This document shows positions 54,725 through 63,470 of a stretch of DNA of 64,000 bases, in pieces. The position numbers were made by a program, and so were the translations under genes. Within the stretch, counting starts at the first letter, position 1. Each line of letters begins with the position of its first letter. This stretch comes from Bacillus dicomae (GTDB lineage: Bacteria; Bacillota; Bacilli; Bacillales; Bacillaceae_G), in contig NZ_VHIV01000002.1 in the NCBI RefSeq assembly GCF_006494425.1, positions 744,001-808,000 of the forward strand, written 5' to 3'. The notes beneath the pieces are model-generated. The model searched no databases and was not told the origin of the DNA. It saw only the letters and a list, made by a program, of their open reading frames with translations.

Positions 54725-55900
54725 ATGCATAATGTTGTTATTACAGCTGCAGTTCGTTCGCCAATTGGAACTTTTGGGGGAGCGCTAAAAAATGTAACGC
54801 CAGTAGAATTAGCTGTTCCTGTACTTCAGGAAGCTGTAAAACGAGGCGGGGTAGAACCACACGAAGTTGATGAAGTGATTTTAGGTCATTGTATTCAAAG
54901 AACTGATGAAGCAAATACGGCGAGAACGGCTGCATTAGCGGCAGGATTTCCTGACACAGTTACGGGCTATACAATCCAACGCCAATGTTCTTCAGGTATG
55001 CAAGCAATTATGTCCGCTGCAATGCAAATTCAATTAGGTGTAAGTGAAGTTGTCGTTGCAGGTGGAGTAGAAGCAATGAGTTCAAGCCCTTATGCATTGA
55101 AACAACACCGCTGGGGACAACGCCTACAACACGGAGAAATTCGTGATACGGTGTGGGAAGTGTTAGAAGATCCGATTCATCATATTATGATGGGGGAAAC
55201 AGCGGAAAATTTAGTTGAACAATATGAAATTACAAGAGAGGAACAAGATGAAGTTGCGCTTCGCAGTCATACATTGGCACTGAAGGCAATCGAGTCTGGA
55301 TATTTTGACGATCAAATTGTTCCTATTACAATAAAAGAACGTAGAAAAGAAGTAGTATTTTCGAAGGATGAACATCCACGTGCTGATATTACAGCAGAAA
55401 AATTAGCTGGATTAAAACCAGCTTTCCGTAAAGACGGTTCAGTAACTGCAGGTAATGCATCTGGCCTGAATGACGGAAGCGCAGTTCTAGTATTAATGAG
55501 CGAAGAAAAGGCGAAAGAAAAAGGCTTACAACCGTTAGCTAGAATTGTTGGCTATTCAGTAGCTGGAGTAGATCCGAAAATTATGGGGATTGGACCAGCA
55601 CCAGCAATTCGTAAAGGATTAGAAAAAGTAGATTGGTCATTAGAAGATGCAGATTTACTGGAAATTAACGAAGCTTTCGCTGCGCAATATTTAGCTGTAG
55701 AGAAAGAATTAGGTTTAGACCGCGAAAAGGTGAATGTAAACGGTAGTGGTGTTGGACTTGGGCATCCAATCGGTTGTACAGGAGCTCGTATCACTGTAAG
55801 TTTAATTCATGAATTGAAAAGACGCGGGTTAGAAAAAGGAATTGCCTCTCTATGCGTCGGCGGCGGTATTGGAGTAGCATTATTTATAGAAGCACTATAA
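54725..55900 (+). CDS. Acetyl-CoA C-acyltransferase (thiolase)
   Basis: 391-residue thiolase II. The nucleophile cysteine is in [12 protein letters not shown] (about residue 88), NEAFAAQ and [12 protein letters not shown] supply His, and [11 protein letters not shown] carries the second Cys. It condenses or cleaves acetyl-CoA units; whether for beta-oxidation or ketone/PHB metabolism is not shown. Single gene with AGAGGGG upstream. The 3-hydroxybutyrate dehydrogenase 4 kb away may be a metabolic partner. Confidence 0.94.
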   Translation: MHNVVITAAVRSPIGTFGGALKNVTPVELAVPVLQEAVKRGGVEPHEVDEVILGHCIQRTDEANTARTAALAAGFPDTVTGYTIQRQCSSGMQAIMSAAMQIQLGVSEVVVAGGVEAMSSSPYALKQHRWGQRLQHGEIRDTVWEVLEDPIHHIMMGETAENLVEQYEITREEQDEVALRSHTLALKAIESGYFDDQIVPITIKERRKEVVFSKDEHPRADITAEKLAGLKPAFRKDGSVTAGNASGLNDGSAVLVLMSEEKAKEKGLQPLARIVGYSVAGVDPKIMGIGPAPAIRKGLEKVDWSLEDADLLEINEAFAAQYLAVEKELGLDREKVNVNGSGVGLGHPIGCTGARITVSLIHELKRRGLEKGIASLCVGGGIGVALFIEAL

Positions 55901-55931
55901 AAAAGAAGCAGCTATGGCTGCTTCTTTTTTA
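55898..55931. terminator. Bidirectional terminator
   Basis: Stem AAGAAGCAGC/GCTGCTTCTT with TATG loop. Shared by the thiolase and the convergent ATPase gene. Confidence 0.92.
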
Positions 55932-56681
55932 CGATTCAAATAAATGATGGAATAATCGATCGCGATTTTCAAAGAAAAGTTTCGTCGTTTGATAATGCTC
56001 AGTTTCTTCTAATGTGGATTCGTGAATTCCTTCTTGTGTTAAAGAATAAATAGTGGATTCAGGATAAGCCATTAAAATAGGCGAGTGAGTCGCGATAACA
56101 AATTGTGAACCTTGTTCCGCTAGTTCGTGCATTCGAATGAGCATGGAAAGTTGTCTCATCGGAGATAAGGCTGCCTCAGGCTCATCTAAAATGTATAAAC
56201 CTTGTCCTGAAAAACGATTCATAAATAAGGAGAAAAATGATTCACCGTGTGATTGTTCGTGTAATGAGATACCACCATATGAATCAATAACTGGCTTTCC
56301 GTATGCTTCTGGAGCAGCATCTATTTCATCAATATAAGAAGCAACGTTATAAAATGATTCAGCACGAAGAAAGAAACCGTCGTTTGGTGTATTGAAACTT
56401 TTGGAAATTCGAAGGTATTCATGTAAGGATGAATGTGAATCATTTGTGCTAAATCGGAAATTTTTCGTTCCACCTTCTGCATTAAATCCTAAAGCAATTG
56501 CAATCGCTTCGAGTAATGTTGATTTACCCGTTCCGTTTTCTCCAATAATGAATGTTACATTTGGGTGGAAAGCTAGTGATTGTAATGTTCGGATAGCGGG
56601 TAGACAGTAAGGATATACGGAAAAACTAGGGATATTTTCTTTTTTTAATGTGACATTTTTTAAAAAGGGTACGTCAATCAA
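55929..56681 (-). CDS. AAA-family ATPase (ABC/RecF-type fold)
   Basis: 250-residue predicted ATPase. Walker A GENGTGKSTLL (about 47-57), Walker B LYILDEPEAALSP and the ATHSPILMAYP histidine loop match AAA_21-like ATPases. No membrane domain or dedicated partner is adjacent, so it is not a normal transporter component. TTG start with GAGG 8 bases upstream. Role unknown. Confidence 0.9.
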   Translation of the reverse strand: MIDVPFLKNVTLKKENIPSFSVYPYCLPAIRTLQSLAFHPNVTFIIGENGTGKSTLLEAIAIALGFNAEGGTKNFRFSTNDSHSSLHEYLRISKSFNTPNDGFFLRAESFYNVASYIDEIDAAPEAYGKPVIDSYGGISLHEQSHGESFFSLFMNRFSGQGLYILDEPEAALSPMRQLSMLIRMHELAEQGSQFVIATHSPILMAYPESTIYSLTQEGIHESTLEETEHYQTTKLFFENRDRLFHHLFES

Positions 56682-56896
56682 TATATAAACCTCAATTCAT
56701 AACGGATTTTGATTCTAAAAAAGCAGCAAATACAATTGTTAATGGCACATGAATTCCTTCTTATTTTCTGAATATTTTATGTGGATTATATCATTTAAAC
56801 TATCATATTCCAATGTGAAAATAAGTATTGCATGAAGATTATTCATGTCGTTATGATAGTATGTAATCTATTGTAATTATAAAAAGGGGTTAAAAC

Positions 56897-57625
56897 ATGC
56901 CGTTTACATTTGCACATCCAGCAGCAGTTCTTCCTTTTATGAAGAAACAGTCCCAATTTATTTCAGTAACGGCTCTTATATTAGGGAGTATGGCGCCTGA
57001 TTTTGAATATTTTTTACACTTTAGACCGTATGGTATTATTGGTCATACATGGCTTGGGTTCTTATATTTAAATTTACCGCTCGTATTTTTGTTAGCATAC
57101 ATATATCATTACATTTTAAAAAAGCCGTTTATAACGCATTTACCTAAACCATTTGCTGGCTACTATATATATGCAGTAGATGAAAGGTGGGGGCTTTATA
57201 CTTGGAAGGATTTCTTTGTATTTTGCTACTCCGCTTTATTTGGTATGCTCACGCATGTCGTTTGGGATGCGTTTACTCATAATACGGGCTATTTCGTTAT
57301 GCAAATACCATCGTTACAAAGAGAATTATATAGTATTCCAGTGTATAAATATATGCAACACGGGAGTACATGTGTTGGTTTATTATTACTAGTATATGTA
57401 CTATGGAAGTATAAAGATGAAACAGGGGAAGATATTATTATAGCTTCAGAAAAAAAGAAGTATTGGGTTTCAGCAATTATTGTGGCAGCTCTTATATTGA
57501 TCGTTCACGCGTTCGCAAATCCCTATTTTCATATTTTTCAAATTGGAGGTATAATAGTATCTGGACTGACAAGTTCGTTTTGTGGACTTCTCATTGTTTC
57601 TATAGTTTACAAAGCAAAGGACTAA
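56897..57625 (+). CDS. DUF4184-family membrane protein
   Basis: 242 residues. The N-terminal MPFTFAHPAAVLP and APDFEYFLHF are the family signature, with a later HVVWDAFTHN; together they resemble the metal-site pattern of YdjM/LexA-binding membrane hydrolases. About five membrane helices. AAAAGGGG precedes the ATG. Function unknown. Confidence 0.88.
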   Translation: MPFTFAHPAAVLPFMKKQSQFISVTALILGSMAPDFEYFLHFRPYGIIGHTWLGFLYLNLPLVFLLAYIYHYILKKPFITHLPKPFAGYYIYAVDERWGLYTWKDFFVFCYSALFGMLTHVVWDAFTHNTGYFVMQIPSLQRELYSIPVYKYMQHGSTCVGLLLLVYVLWKYKDETGEDIIIASEKKKYWVSAIIVAALILIVHAFANPYFHIFQIGGIIVSGLTSSFCGLLIVSIVYKAKD

Positions 57626-57661
57626 TTGATATTAATGAATGATAGTGTTAGGAGAAATTAT

Positions 57662-58426
57662 ATGATGAAAGCATGGAAAAGTATTTTTGTTTTATGTAGT
57701 TTTCTTCTTATGTTAAGTGGTTGCTTCCATCAAGAAGAAAAGAAAGCTGAACCGAAGAAGAAAGAAGATATTCCTGAAACAAAGGAGTATGGTGGGCGTG
57801 AGCTGAAAAAGGTAGGACAAAAAGTGAAAGAAACAGGGTGGGGTACTTTTAAGTTAGAACAGATTCATTCTGTGAATCAAACATTTGAAGTAGCACCAAT
57901 GAAAATTCACGTACAAGATGTGAAAGTAATCTCATTATCACAGATGAGTAAAGAAGCAAAAAATACATTAAAAGTATATACGGCATTAACTCCTGAAGAA
58001 GTAAAGCGTAGATTAGGAGATAAAGTAAGTCAAGAAGATGCGGATCTATATGCATCGCTAAGTGGAACAGAGATTAGCGATACGATTCGCTACGTTGAAA
58101 TTACATATAAAGTGGAAAATAGCGGGAATAAAAATATGCAATTTTTCTCTATGAATGATGTGGCGATTAATGATAAGCAACATTTTAAAGTAGCAACGCA
58201 AAACTTTTTATATGATGAAGATACGCTCGTTGGCACAAAAAATGTATCAAGAGAAGACTATAAGCCTGGTGAAACAAGAGATGGTATTATCGGTTTAATA
58301 CTTGATGATCGAAAAGAAAAGGTAAAGGATATTAAGTTTACAACAGATAATGTAGTCGCAGCAGATACAGAAACGCAAGATATTGTAAAAGAGCAACAAA
58401 TTTTTAACATCTCACTTTCTGAGTAA
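57662..58426 (+). CDS. Lipoprotein with DUF4352/DUF5068-like domain
   Basis: 254 residues. The lipobox LSGC (Cys at about 21) follows a hydrophobic leader; then a Lys/Glu linker and a beta-sandwich domain (TIRYVEITYKVENSGNKNMQFF, typical of DUF4352-type Ig-like folds). ATG 57662 (GGAG 11 bases upstream) or 57665. It lies 36 bases after the DUF4184 gene, probably cotranscribed. Confidence 0.85.
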   Translation: MMKAWKSIFVLCSFLLMLSGCFHQEEKKAEPKKKEDIPETKEYGGRELKKVGQKVKETGWGTFKLEQIHSVNQTFEVAPMKIHVQDVKVISLSQMSKEAKNTLKVYTALTPEEVKRRLGDKVSQEDADLYASLSGTEISDTIRYVEITYKVENSGNKNMQFFSMNDVAINDKQHFKVATQNFLYDEDTLVGTKNVSREDYKPGETRDGIIGLILDDRKEKVKDIKFTTDNVVAADTETQDIVKEQQIFNISLSE

Positions 58427-58450
58427 GATGTTTTTAAAAACATGTAAGAA

Positions 58451-58492
58451 AAAACAGTCAGCACTTACAATATTATGCTGACTGTTTTTTTT
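58451..58492. terminator. Bidirectional terminator
   Basis: Stem AACAGTCAGCA/TGCTGACTGTT with T-run, serving the two convergent lipoprotein genes. Confidence 0.9.
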
Positions 58493-58904
58493 GTTCTTTT
58501 ATGTATGAATCTACACTTTGAAAAGGAACCTTAATTTTAAATGCATCTTTTTGTTCATTAAATTGCTTTTCATTATAGGGGCCAAAACGTTTATTATGCT
58601 TTACGTCAATAATCCAATAATGCTCACTTTTTTTGTTTGCAATTGCTGCGTCAGGATTATTCGGATCTGACTTTTCCTCAATTTGTTTTGCAATAATGTA
58701 TTTATCATCCCAAGCTATGTCTATAATTTTTGCAGGAATGTATTGTGTGGCATATACAGCATCTTGCGTGGGGAAAAGTTCAAATGCATTTCCGGAAGTA
58801 CGTATGAGTTCATATTCATCGTTAATCGTATAAGTTATATGATTTGTATTTCCAGTACAACCGGCTAATAGAAAAGCGACGAATAGGATTATCCATTTTT
58901 TCAA
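58473..58904 (-). CDS. Lipoprotein, DUF3997-like
   Basis: 143 residues from TTG 58904, which has AAAGGAGG 8 bases upstream; longer in-frame starts lack one. Lipobox LLAGC (Cys about 16). The mature part contains VYATQYIPAKIIDIAWDDKYIIAKQ and a YWIIDVKHNKRFGPYNEKQF segment resembling small DUF3997-type surface lipoproteins. Assignment from memory. Confidence 0.8.
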   Translation of the reverse strand: MKKWIILFVAFLLAGCTGNTNHITYTINDEYELIRTSGNAFELFPTQDAVYATQYIPAKIIDIAWDDKYIIAKQIEEKSDPNNPDAAIANKKSEHYWIIDVKHNKRFGPYNEKQFNEQKDAFKIKVPFQSVDSYIKEQKKQSA

Positions 58905-59035
58905 TATGGGAACCTCCTTTACAATGCTGTTGTAACACATTGTACAAGAAAAGTAAGAGAAACGCTAGTTTACAATGTTTTTTAGAAGTGGTACGATGAG
59001 ACGGGTAAAGAAGGATATGAAGGAGTCGACATAAA

Positions 59036-59491
59036 ATGAAGTTAAAGATGCATCGTCCAGCGCTTGTAATGAATCGCATAGGTGCTTCCCTAATTGACAT
59101 GTTTTTAATCTCGGTTATGTATGGTGCAGTAGTAGCTATTATGACCGGAAATTATAGTGCTATTTTTAATCGTTTTAATATTAGTTTTGGCGATTATAGA
59201 TATGATCTTGCAGTAGTTTTTATATTAATGGCGATATATTTTATTTTATTACCCTTTATTTGGAACGGTGTTACCCTTGGTAAAAAGGTAACGAGAATAA
59301 AATTAATTTCATTGAAGAGTGAAAAGATAACGTTACAAACATTAATCATACGATTTTTTGTATTGTTATTACCGAACATATTACTACTTGGAATTCCGAT
59401 ATTATGTAACGTATATATGATGTTATTCCGCAAAGATAATTGTGGTTTTCAAGATTTAATTACAAAAACGAAAGTGATAAGTCTTGTATAA
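59036..59491 (+). CDS. RDD-family membrane protein
   Basis: 151 residues with three or four membrane helices. The RDD signature is seen as Arg in MNRIGASLIDMF with the following Asp, and LGKKVTRIKLIS downstream. Some RDD proteins act as Na+/H+ antiporters, most are uncharacterised. AAGGAGTCG precedes the ATG. Confidence 0.88.
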   Translation: MKLKMHRPALVMNRIGASLIDMFLISVMYGAVVAIMTGNYSAIFNRFNISFGDYRYDLAVVFILMAIYFILLPFIWNGVTLGKKVTRIKLISLKSEKITLQTLIIRFFVLLLPNILLLGIPILCNVYMMLFRKDNCGFQDLITKTKVISLV

Positions 59492-59493
59492 GA

Positions 59494-59533
59494 AAAAGAC
59501 CTTTTTATATATATTATAAAAAGGTCTTTTTTT
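59494..59533 (+). terminator. Terminator after RDD gene
   Basis: Stem AAAAAGACCTTTTTATA/TATAAAAAGGTCTTTTT and T-run. Confidence 0.88.
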
Positions 59534-59666
59534 CTTATTATATATTTTACAGGGTATATAATAAGAAAAGGTTACCTGATATCATTTTTGATTTTAATAG
59601 ATTGAAAATTAAGAAAATGTTATAATGATTAAAATAATATTTTTATATAATAAGGGGGAAATTGAA

Positions 59667-59765
59667 ATGACTGGAGGTAGCGTAATCTTTTGGGGGATTT
59701 TAATTTTCATCGGTTTAGTTTTTGATCAGCGTAATAGTAAGAAAAAAGAAGGAGTAAAAAAGTAA
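59667..59765 (+). CDS. Small single-span membrane peptide
   Basis: 32 residues: a membrane helix (SVIFWGILIFIGLVF), then a basic tail (DQRNSKKKEGVKK). GGGGG lies 8 bases before the ATG. Positive tail after the helix suggests N-out orientation. Family not recognised. Confidence 0.7.
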   Translation: MTGGSVIFWGILIFIGLVFDQRNSKKKEGVKK

Positions 59766-59862
59766 TCGCTTACAAGTGAACGGGCAACTTTTCTTGCTTG
59801 CAGACTAATCTCATAAAGCAGTATACTGAATGATGGTAAGACTTATAGAAGGGGTAATGAAA

Positions 59863-60339
59863 ATGAAGCTTGCAGGAAAAGTTGCCATCGTAACTGGCGG
59901 CGGCATCGGTATTGGACGTAATACAGCTCTTTTGTTGGCTAAACAAGGCGCAAAAGTAATTGTGACGGACATTGATCAAGAAAGTGGACAAGCAACAGTG
60001 GAGGAAATTACGAATCTAGGCGGAGAAGCACTTTTTGTATCCTATGATATGGGAAAGCAAGGAGATTGGCAACGCGTTATCAGTATTACTTTGAATGCAT
60101 TCAGTCGCATTGATATGCTTTTTCAAAATGCTGGTTTATATAAAATAGATTCTATTTTTTCACGCCAACAAGAGAACGATTCCAATGTGCTTTGTATTAA
60201 TGACGTATGGATAGAGATAAAACAATTAACGTCATCTTTTATGAAACAGCAAGAAGAAGTGGTGCTGAGTGACTTACCGATTTTCGGTATTATTGGCACG
60301 AAAGGACAATCATTTCATACAGTAGAAGCCCTCGTATAA
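59863..60339 (+). CDS. Degenerate short-chain dehydrogenase
   Basis: 158 residues against about 250 in classical SDRs. The NAD site TGGGIGIG and NAG motif are intact. In the active-site region the text reads GTKGQSFHTVEALV, where a working enzyme would have Y-x-x-x-K: Tyr is His and Lys is lost. The protein ends there, without the last third. AGGGGT precedes ATG 59863. The frame is open and no single frameshift restores the end within the sequence before the terminator, so it is either a decayed gene or a non-catalytic NAD-binding protein. Confidence 0.8.
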   Translation: MKLAGKVAIVTGGGIGIGRNTALLLAKQGAKVIVTDIDQESGQATVEEITNLGGEALFVSYDMGKQGDWQRVISITLNAFSRIDMLFQNAGLYKIDSIFSRQQENDSNVLCINDVWIEIKQLTSSFMKQQEEVVLSDLPIFGIIGTKGQSFHTVEALV

Positions 60340-60344
60340 TAATG

Positions 60345-60377
60345 AAAACCGCCCTCAATATATGTGGACGGTTTTTT
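60345..60377. terminator. Terminator after degenerate SDR
   Basis: Stem AAAACCG/CGGTTTT with a 17-base loop and T-run; also close to the msmX-like gene end. Confidence 0.65.
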
Positions 60378-60394
60378 GTATGAAAATTATTTTT

Positions 60395-61495
60395 TTAACG
60401 AATGCGTTGTTCGGTTTGGCTATCAAAGAAATGCGCTTTATTCATATCAAATGCTAGTTTAATTTGGTCACCAGGTGAAAATGTATGTCTTGCATCAACA
60501 CGTGCTGCAAAATCTTGATTTCCAAGTTTCATATATAAAATAGATTCAGCACCTAATAACTCAGCAACTTCAATTTTTGTTGTGAAGGCAGTAGATTGTG
60601 AAGCTTCTAAAAATAATAGTTCATCATGAATGTCCTCAGGACGAATACCTAAAACAATGTCCTTATTTACATAGCCTTGTTCACGTAACATCTTCATTTT
60701 TCCTTCAGTTACTTTAATTTTTACAGCATTGTCTATAACGAAATCGGTTTCAGTTAATTTACCACGGAAGAAATTCATCGCTGGAGAGCCGATAAATCCA
60801 CCAACAAAAATGTTTTCAGGTGTTTCATATACTTCTTTTGGAGTTCCGATTTGTTGAATCTTTCCGTCTTTCATAACAACAAGACGGGAAGCCATTGTCA
60901 TTGCTTCTGTTTGATCATGTGTTACATAAATTGTTGTTGTTCCAAGGCGGTGATGTAACTTAGAAATTTCTGATCGCATTGCAACACGTAATTTAGCGTC
61001 TAAGTTAGATAATGGCTCGTCCATTAAGAATACTTTCGCGTCTCGAACGATTGCTCTCCCTAACGCAACACGTTGACGTTGTCCACCAGATAACGCTTTC
61101 GGTTTTCTATCTAAATATTGTTCCAGTCCTAAAATTTTTGCTGCATCTTTCACACGACGATCAATTTCATCTTTTGGTATTTTTCTAAGTTTTAATCCAA
61201 ATGCCATATTATCATATACACTCATATGTGGATATAAAGCATAGTTTTGGAAGACCATTGCGATATCGCGATCTTTTGGAGGGACATCATTCATTAACTT
61301 ACCATCGATTGAAAACTCTCCTTTTGAAATATCTTCAAGTCCAGCTACCATTCGTAACGTTGTAGATTTTCCGCATCCAGAAGGGCCAACAAATACGATA
61401 AACTCTTTATCTTGAATGTGTAAATTAAAATCTGTTACAGCTGTTACGTTATTATCATATATTTTATAAATGTTTTCTAATTTCAATTCTGCCAT
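60395..61495 (-). CDS. msmX: Multi-sugar ABC transporter ATPase (MsmX/UgpC-like)
   Basis: 366-residue ATPase that powers carbohydrate importers. Walker A GPSGCGKST (about 36-44), signature LSGGQRQRVALGRA, Walker B FLMDEPLSNLDAKLR, and a C-terminal TOBE-type regulatory part. In B. subtilis one MsmX serves several sugar permeases, and here too no permease is adjacent. Divergent from malL across cre-like sites. Symbol by similarity. Confidence 0.92.
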   Translation of the reverse strand: MAELKLENIYKIYDNNVTAVTDFNLHIQDKEFIVFVGPSGCGKSTTLRMVAGLEDISKGEFSIDGKLMNDVPPKDRDIAMVFQNYALYPHMSVYDNMAFGLKLRKIPKDEIDRRVKDAAKILGLEQYLDRKPKALSGGQRQRVALGRAIVRDAKVFLMDEPLSNLDAKLRVAMRSEISKLHHRLGTTTIYVTHDQTEAMTMASRLVVMKDGKIQQIGTPKEVYETPENIFVGGFIGSPAMNFFRGKLTETDFVIDNAVKIKVTEGKMKMLREQGYVNKDIVLGIRPEDIHDELLFLEASQSTAFTTKIEVAELLGAESILYMKLGNQDFAARVDARHTFSPGDQIKLAFDMNKAHFFDSQTEQRIR

Positions 61496-61519
61496 GGTAT
61501 TTCCCCCTAGAAAAATTTA

Positions 61520-61533
61520 TGCAAACGTTTTCT
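61520..61533. promoter_or_regulatory. cre-like site 1, msmX/malL region
   Basis: Reverse strand AGAAAACGTTTGCA, 12 of 14 to the CcpA consensus, just upstream of the msmX-like start. Confidence 0.5.
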
Positions 61534-61577
61534 TTGAGTTCATTATAAACGAATAGATTCAAAAAATAAATAAAAAA

Positions 61578-61591
61578 ATAAAACGTTTTCA
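61578..61591. promoter_or_regulatory. cre-like site 2, msmX/malL region
   Basis: Reverse strand TGAAAACGTTTTAT, 12 of 14 to the CcpA consensus. Confidence 0.45.
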
Positions 61592-61697
61592 TTTATGGGA
61601 GGAATATTAGTAATTTTCTCATATTTTCTTAGAAAAATAAGAATAAAAATTGTAAGCGCTATTTTAAATTAAGATAGAATCTGTTATCATTCATTAG

Positions 61698-61711
61698 TGA
61701 AAACGTTTGCG
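61698..61711. promoter_or_regulatory. cre-like site 3, upstream of malL
   Basis: TGAAAACGTTTGCG, near-perfect to TGWAANCGNTNWCA, about 45 bases ahead of malL. The position fits CcpA repression, or a LacI-family maltose regulator, which binds similar sites. Confidence 0.6.
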
Positions 61712-61754
61712 CCTTAAAAAGAAAATCGAATTATGAATGAAATGGGGTAGCATA

Positions 61755-63431
61755 ATGGAAAAACAGTGGTGGAAAGAAAGCGTAGTATATCAAATTTATC
61801 CTCGTAGCTTTATGGATAGCAACGGTGATGGTATCGGGGATCTTCGCGGTATTATTTCAAAGTTAGATTACTTAAAAGAATTAGGGATTGATGTGATTTG
61901 GTTATCACCAGTCTATGAATCTCCAAATGACGATAATGGTTATGATATAAGTGATTATTGTAAAATTATGAATGAGTTTGGAACAATGGAAGATTGGGAT
62001 AAGCTATTACATGAAATGCATGAACGCAATATGAAACTTATGATGGACTTAGTTGTTAATCATACTTCTGATGAACATAATTGGTTTATTGAATCACGTA
62101 AATCAAAAGATAATAAATATAGAGATTACTATATATGGCGCCCTGGAAAAGAAGGAAAAGAGCCGAATAACTGGGGAGCAGCTTTTAGTGGATCAGCATG
62201 GCAGTATGATGAAATGACAGATGAATATTATTTACATCTGTTTTCTAAAAAACAGCCAGATTTAAATTGGGATAATGAAAAGGTAAGACAAGATGTTTAT
62301 GAAATGATGAAGTTTTGGTTAGAAAAAGGAATTGATGGCTTCCGTATGGATGTTATTAATTTTATTTCTAAAGAAGAGGGATTACCAGCTGTTGAAACAG
62401 AAGAAGAGGGGTATGTTTCAGGTCATAAGCATTTTATGAACGGTCCAAACATTCATAAATATTTACATGAAATGAATGAAGAAGTATTGTCTCATTATGA
62501 TATTATGACGGTTGGTGAAATGCCTGGTGTAACGACAGAAGAAGCGAAATTGTATACCGGGGAGGAACGAAAAGAACTGCAGATGGTATTCCAATTTGAA
62601 CATATGGATTTAGATTCAGGGGAAGGCGGAAAATGGGATGTAAAACCATGTTCACTCCTTACTTTAAAAGAGAATTTAACGAAGTGGCAAAAAGCATTAG
62701 AATATACAGGTTGGAATAGTCTGTATTGGAATAACCATGATCAGCCTCGTGTTGTATCTCGTTTTGGTAATGATGGAATGTATCGCATTGAATCTGCGAA
62801 AATGTTAGCGACGGTGCTTCATATGATGAAAGGAACACCGTATATTTATCAAGGAGAAGAAATCGGAATGACCAATGTTCGATTTGAAACAATTGATGAA
62901 TATAGAGATATTGAAACTTTAAATATGTACAATGAAAAAGTGGTAGACCGTGGTGAAGATAAAGGAAAGGTAATGGAATCTATTTATATAAAAGGCCGAG
63001 ATAATGCTAGAACACCGATGCAGTGGGATGATAGAGAACATGCTGGATTTACAACAGGTGAACCTTGGATTACGGTAAACCCTAACTACAAAGAAATCAA
63101 TGTGAAACAAGCAATCCAAAATAAAGACTCAATTTTTTATTACTACAAAAAATTAATTGAACTACGCAAAAATAATGAAATAGTTGTGTATGGATCATAT
63201 GATTTAATATTGGAGAATAATCCATCTATTTTTGCATACGTAAGAACGTATGGAGAAGAAAAACTTCTTGTTATTACAAACTTTACTGCGGAAGAATGTG
63301 TATTTGAATTGCCTGAGGACATTAGTTATAGTGAAGCAGAGTTATTCATACATAATTACGAAGTAGAGAATGGACCGATAGAAAACATACCATTACGTCC
63401 GTATGAAGCAATGGTATTCAAATTGAAATAA
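61755..63431 (+). CDS. malL: Oligo-1,6-glucosidase / alpha-glucosidase (GH13)
   Basis: 558 residues. Cytosolic hydrolase of isomaltose- and maltose-type oligosaccharides. GH13 conserved regions: DLVVNHTSDEH, GFRMDVINF with the nucleophile Asp, TVGEMPG with the acid/base Glu, and NNHDQPR. The start EKQWWKESVVYQIYPRSF is typical. ATG 61755, GGGGTAG upstream. With the neighbouring GH13 gene and MsmX it forms a maltodextrin locus. Confidence 0.95.
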   Translation: MEKQWWKESVVYQIYPRSFMDSNGDGIGDLRGIISKLDYLKELGIDVIWLSPVYESPNDDNGYDISDYCKIMNEFGTMEDWDKLLHEMHERNMKLMMDLVVNHTSDEHNWFIESRKSKDNKYRDYYIWRPGKEGKEPNNWGAAFSGSAWQYDEMTDEYYLHLFSKKQPDLNWDNEKVRQDVYEMMKFWLEKGIDGFRMDVINFISKEEGLPAVETEEEGYVSGHKHFMNGPNIHKYLHEMNEEVLSHYDIMTVGEMPGVTTEEAKLYTGEERKELQMVFQFEHMDLDSGEGGKWDVKPCSLLTLKENLTKWQKALEYTGWNSLYWNNHDQPRVVSRFGNDGMYRIESAKMLATVLHMMKGTPYIYQGEEIGMTNVRFETIDEYRDIETLNMYNEKVVDRGEDKGKVMESIYIKGRDNARTPMQWDDREHAGFTTGEPWITVNPNYKEINVKQAIQNKDSIFYYYKKLIELRKNNEIVVYGSYDLILENNPSIFAYVRTYGEEKLLVITNFTAEECVFELPEDISYSEAELFIHNYEVENGPIENIPLRPYEAMVFKLK

Positions 63432-63432
63432 G

Positions 63433-63467
63433 AAAAATCCTTATACCACTTTGGTATAAGGATTTTT
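63433..63467. terminator. Bidirectional terminator
   Basis: Stem AAAAATCCTTATACC/GGTATAAGGATTTTT with an ACTT loop, between the convergent GH13 genes. Confidence 0.93.
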
Positions 63468-63470
63468 TGA

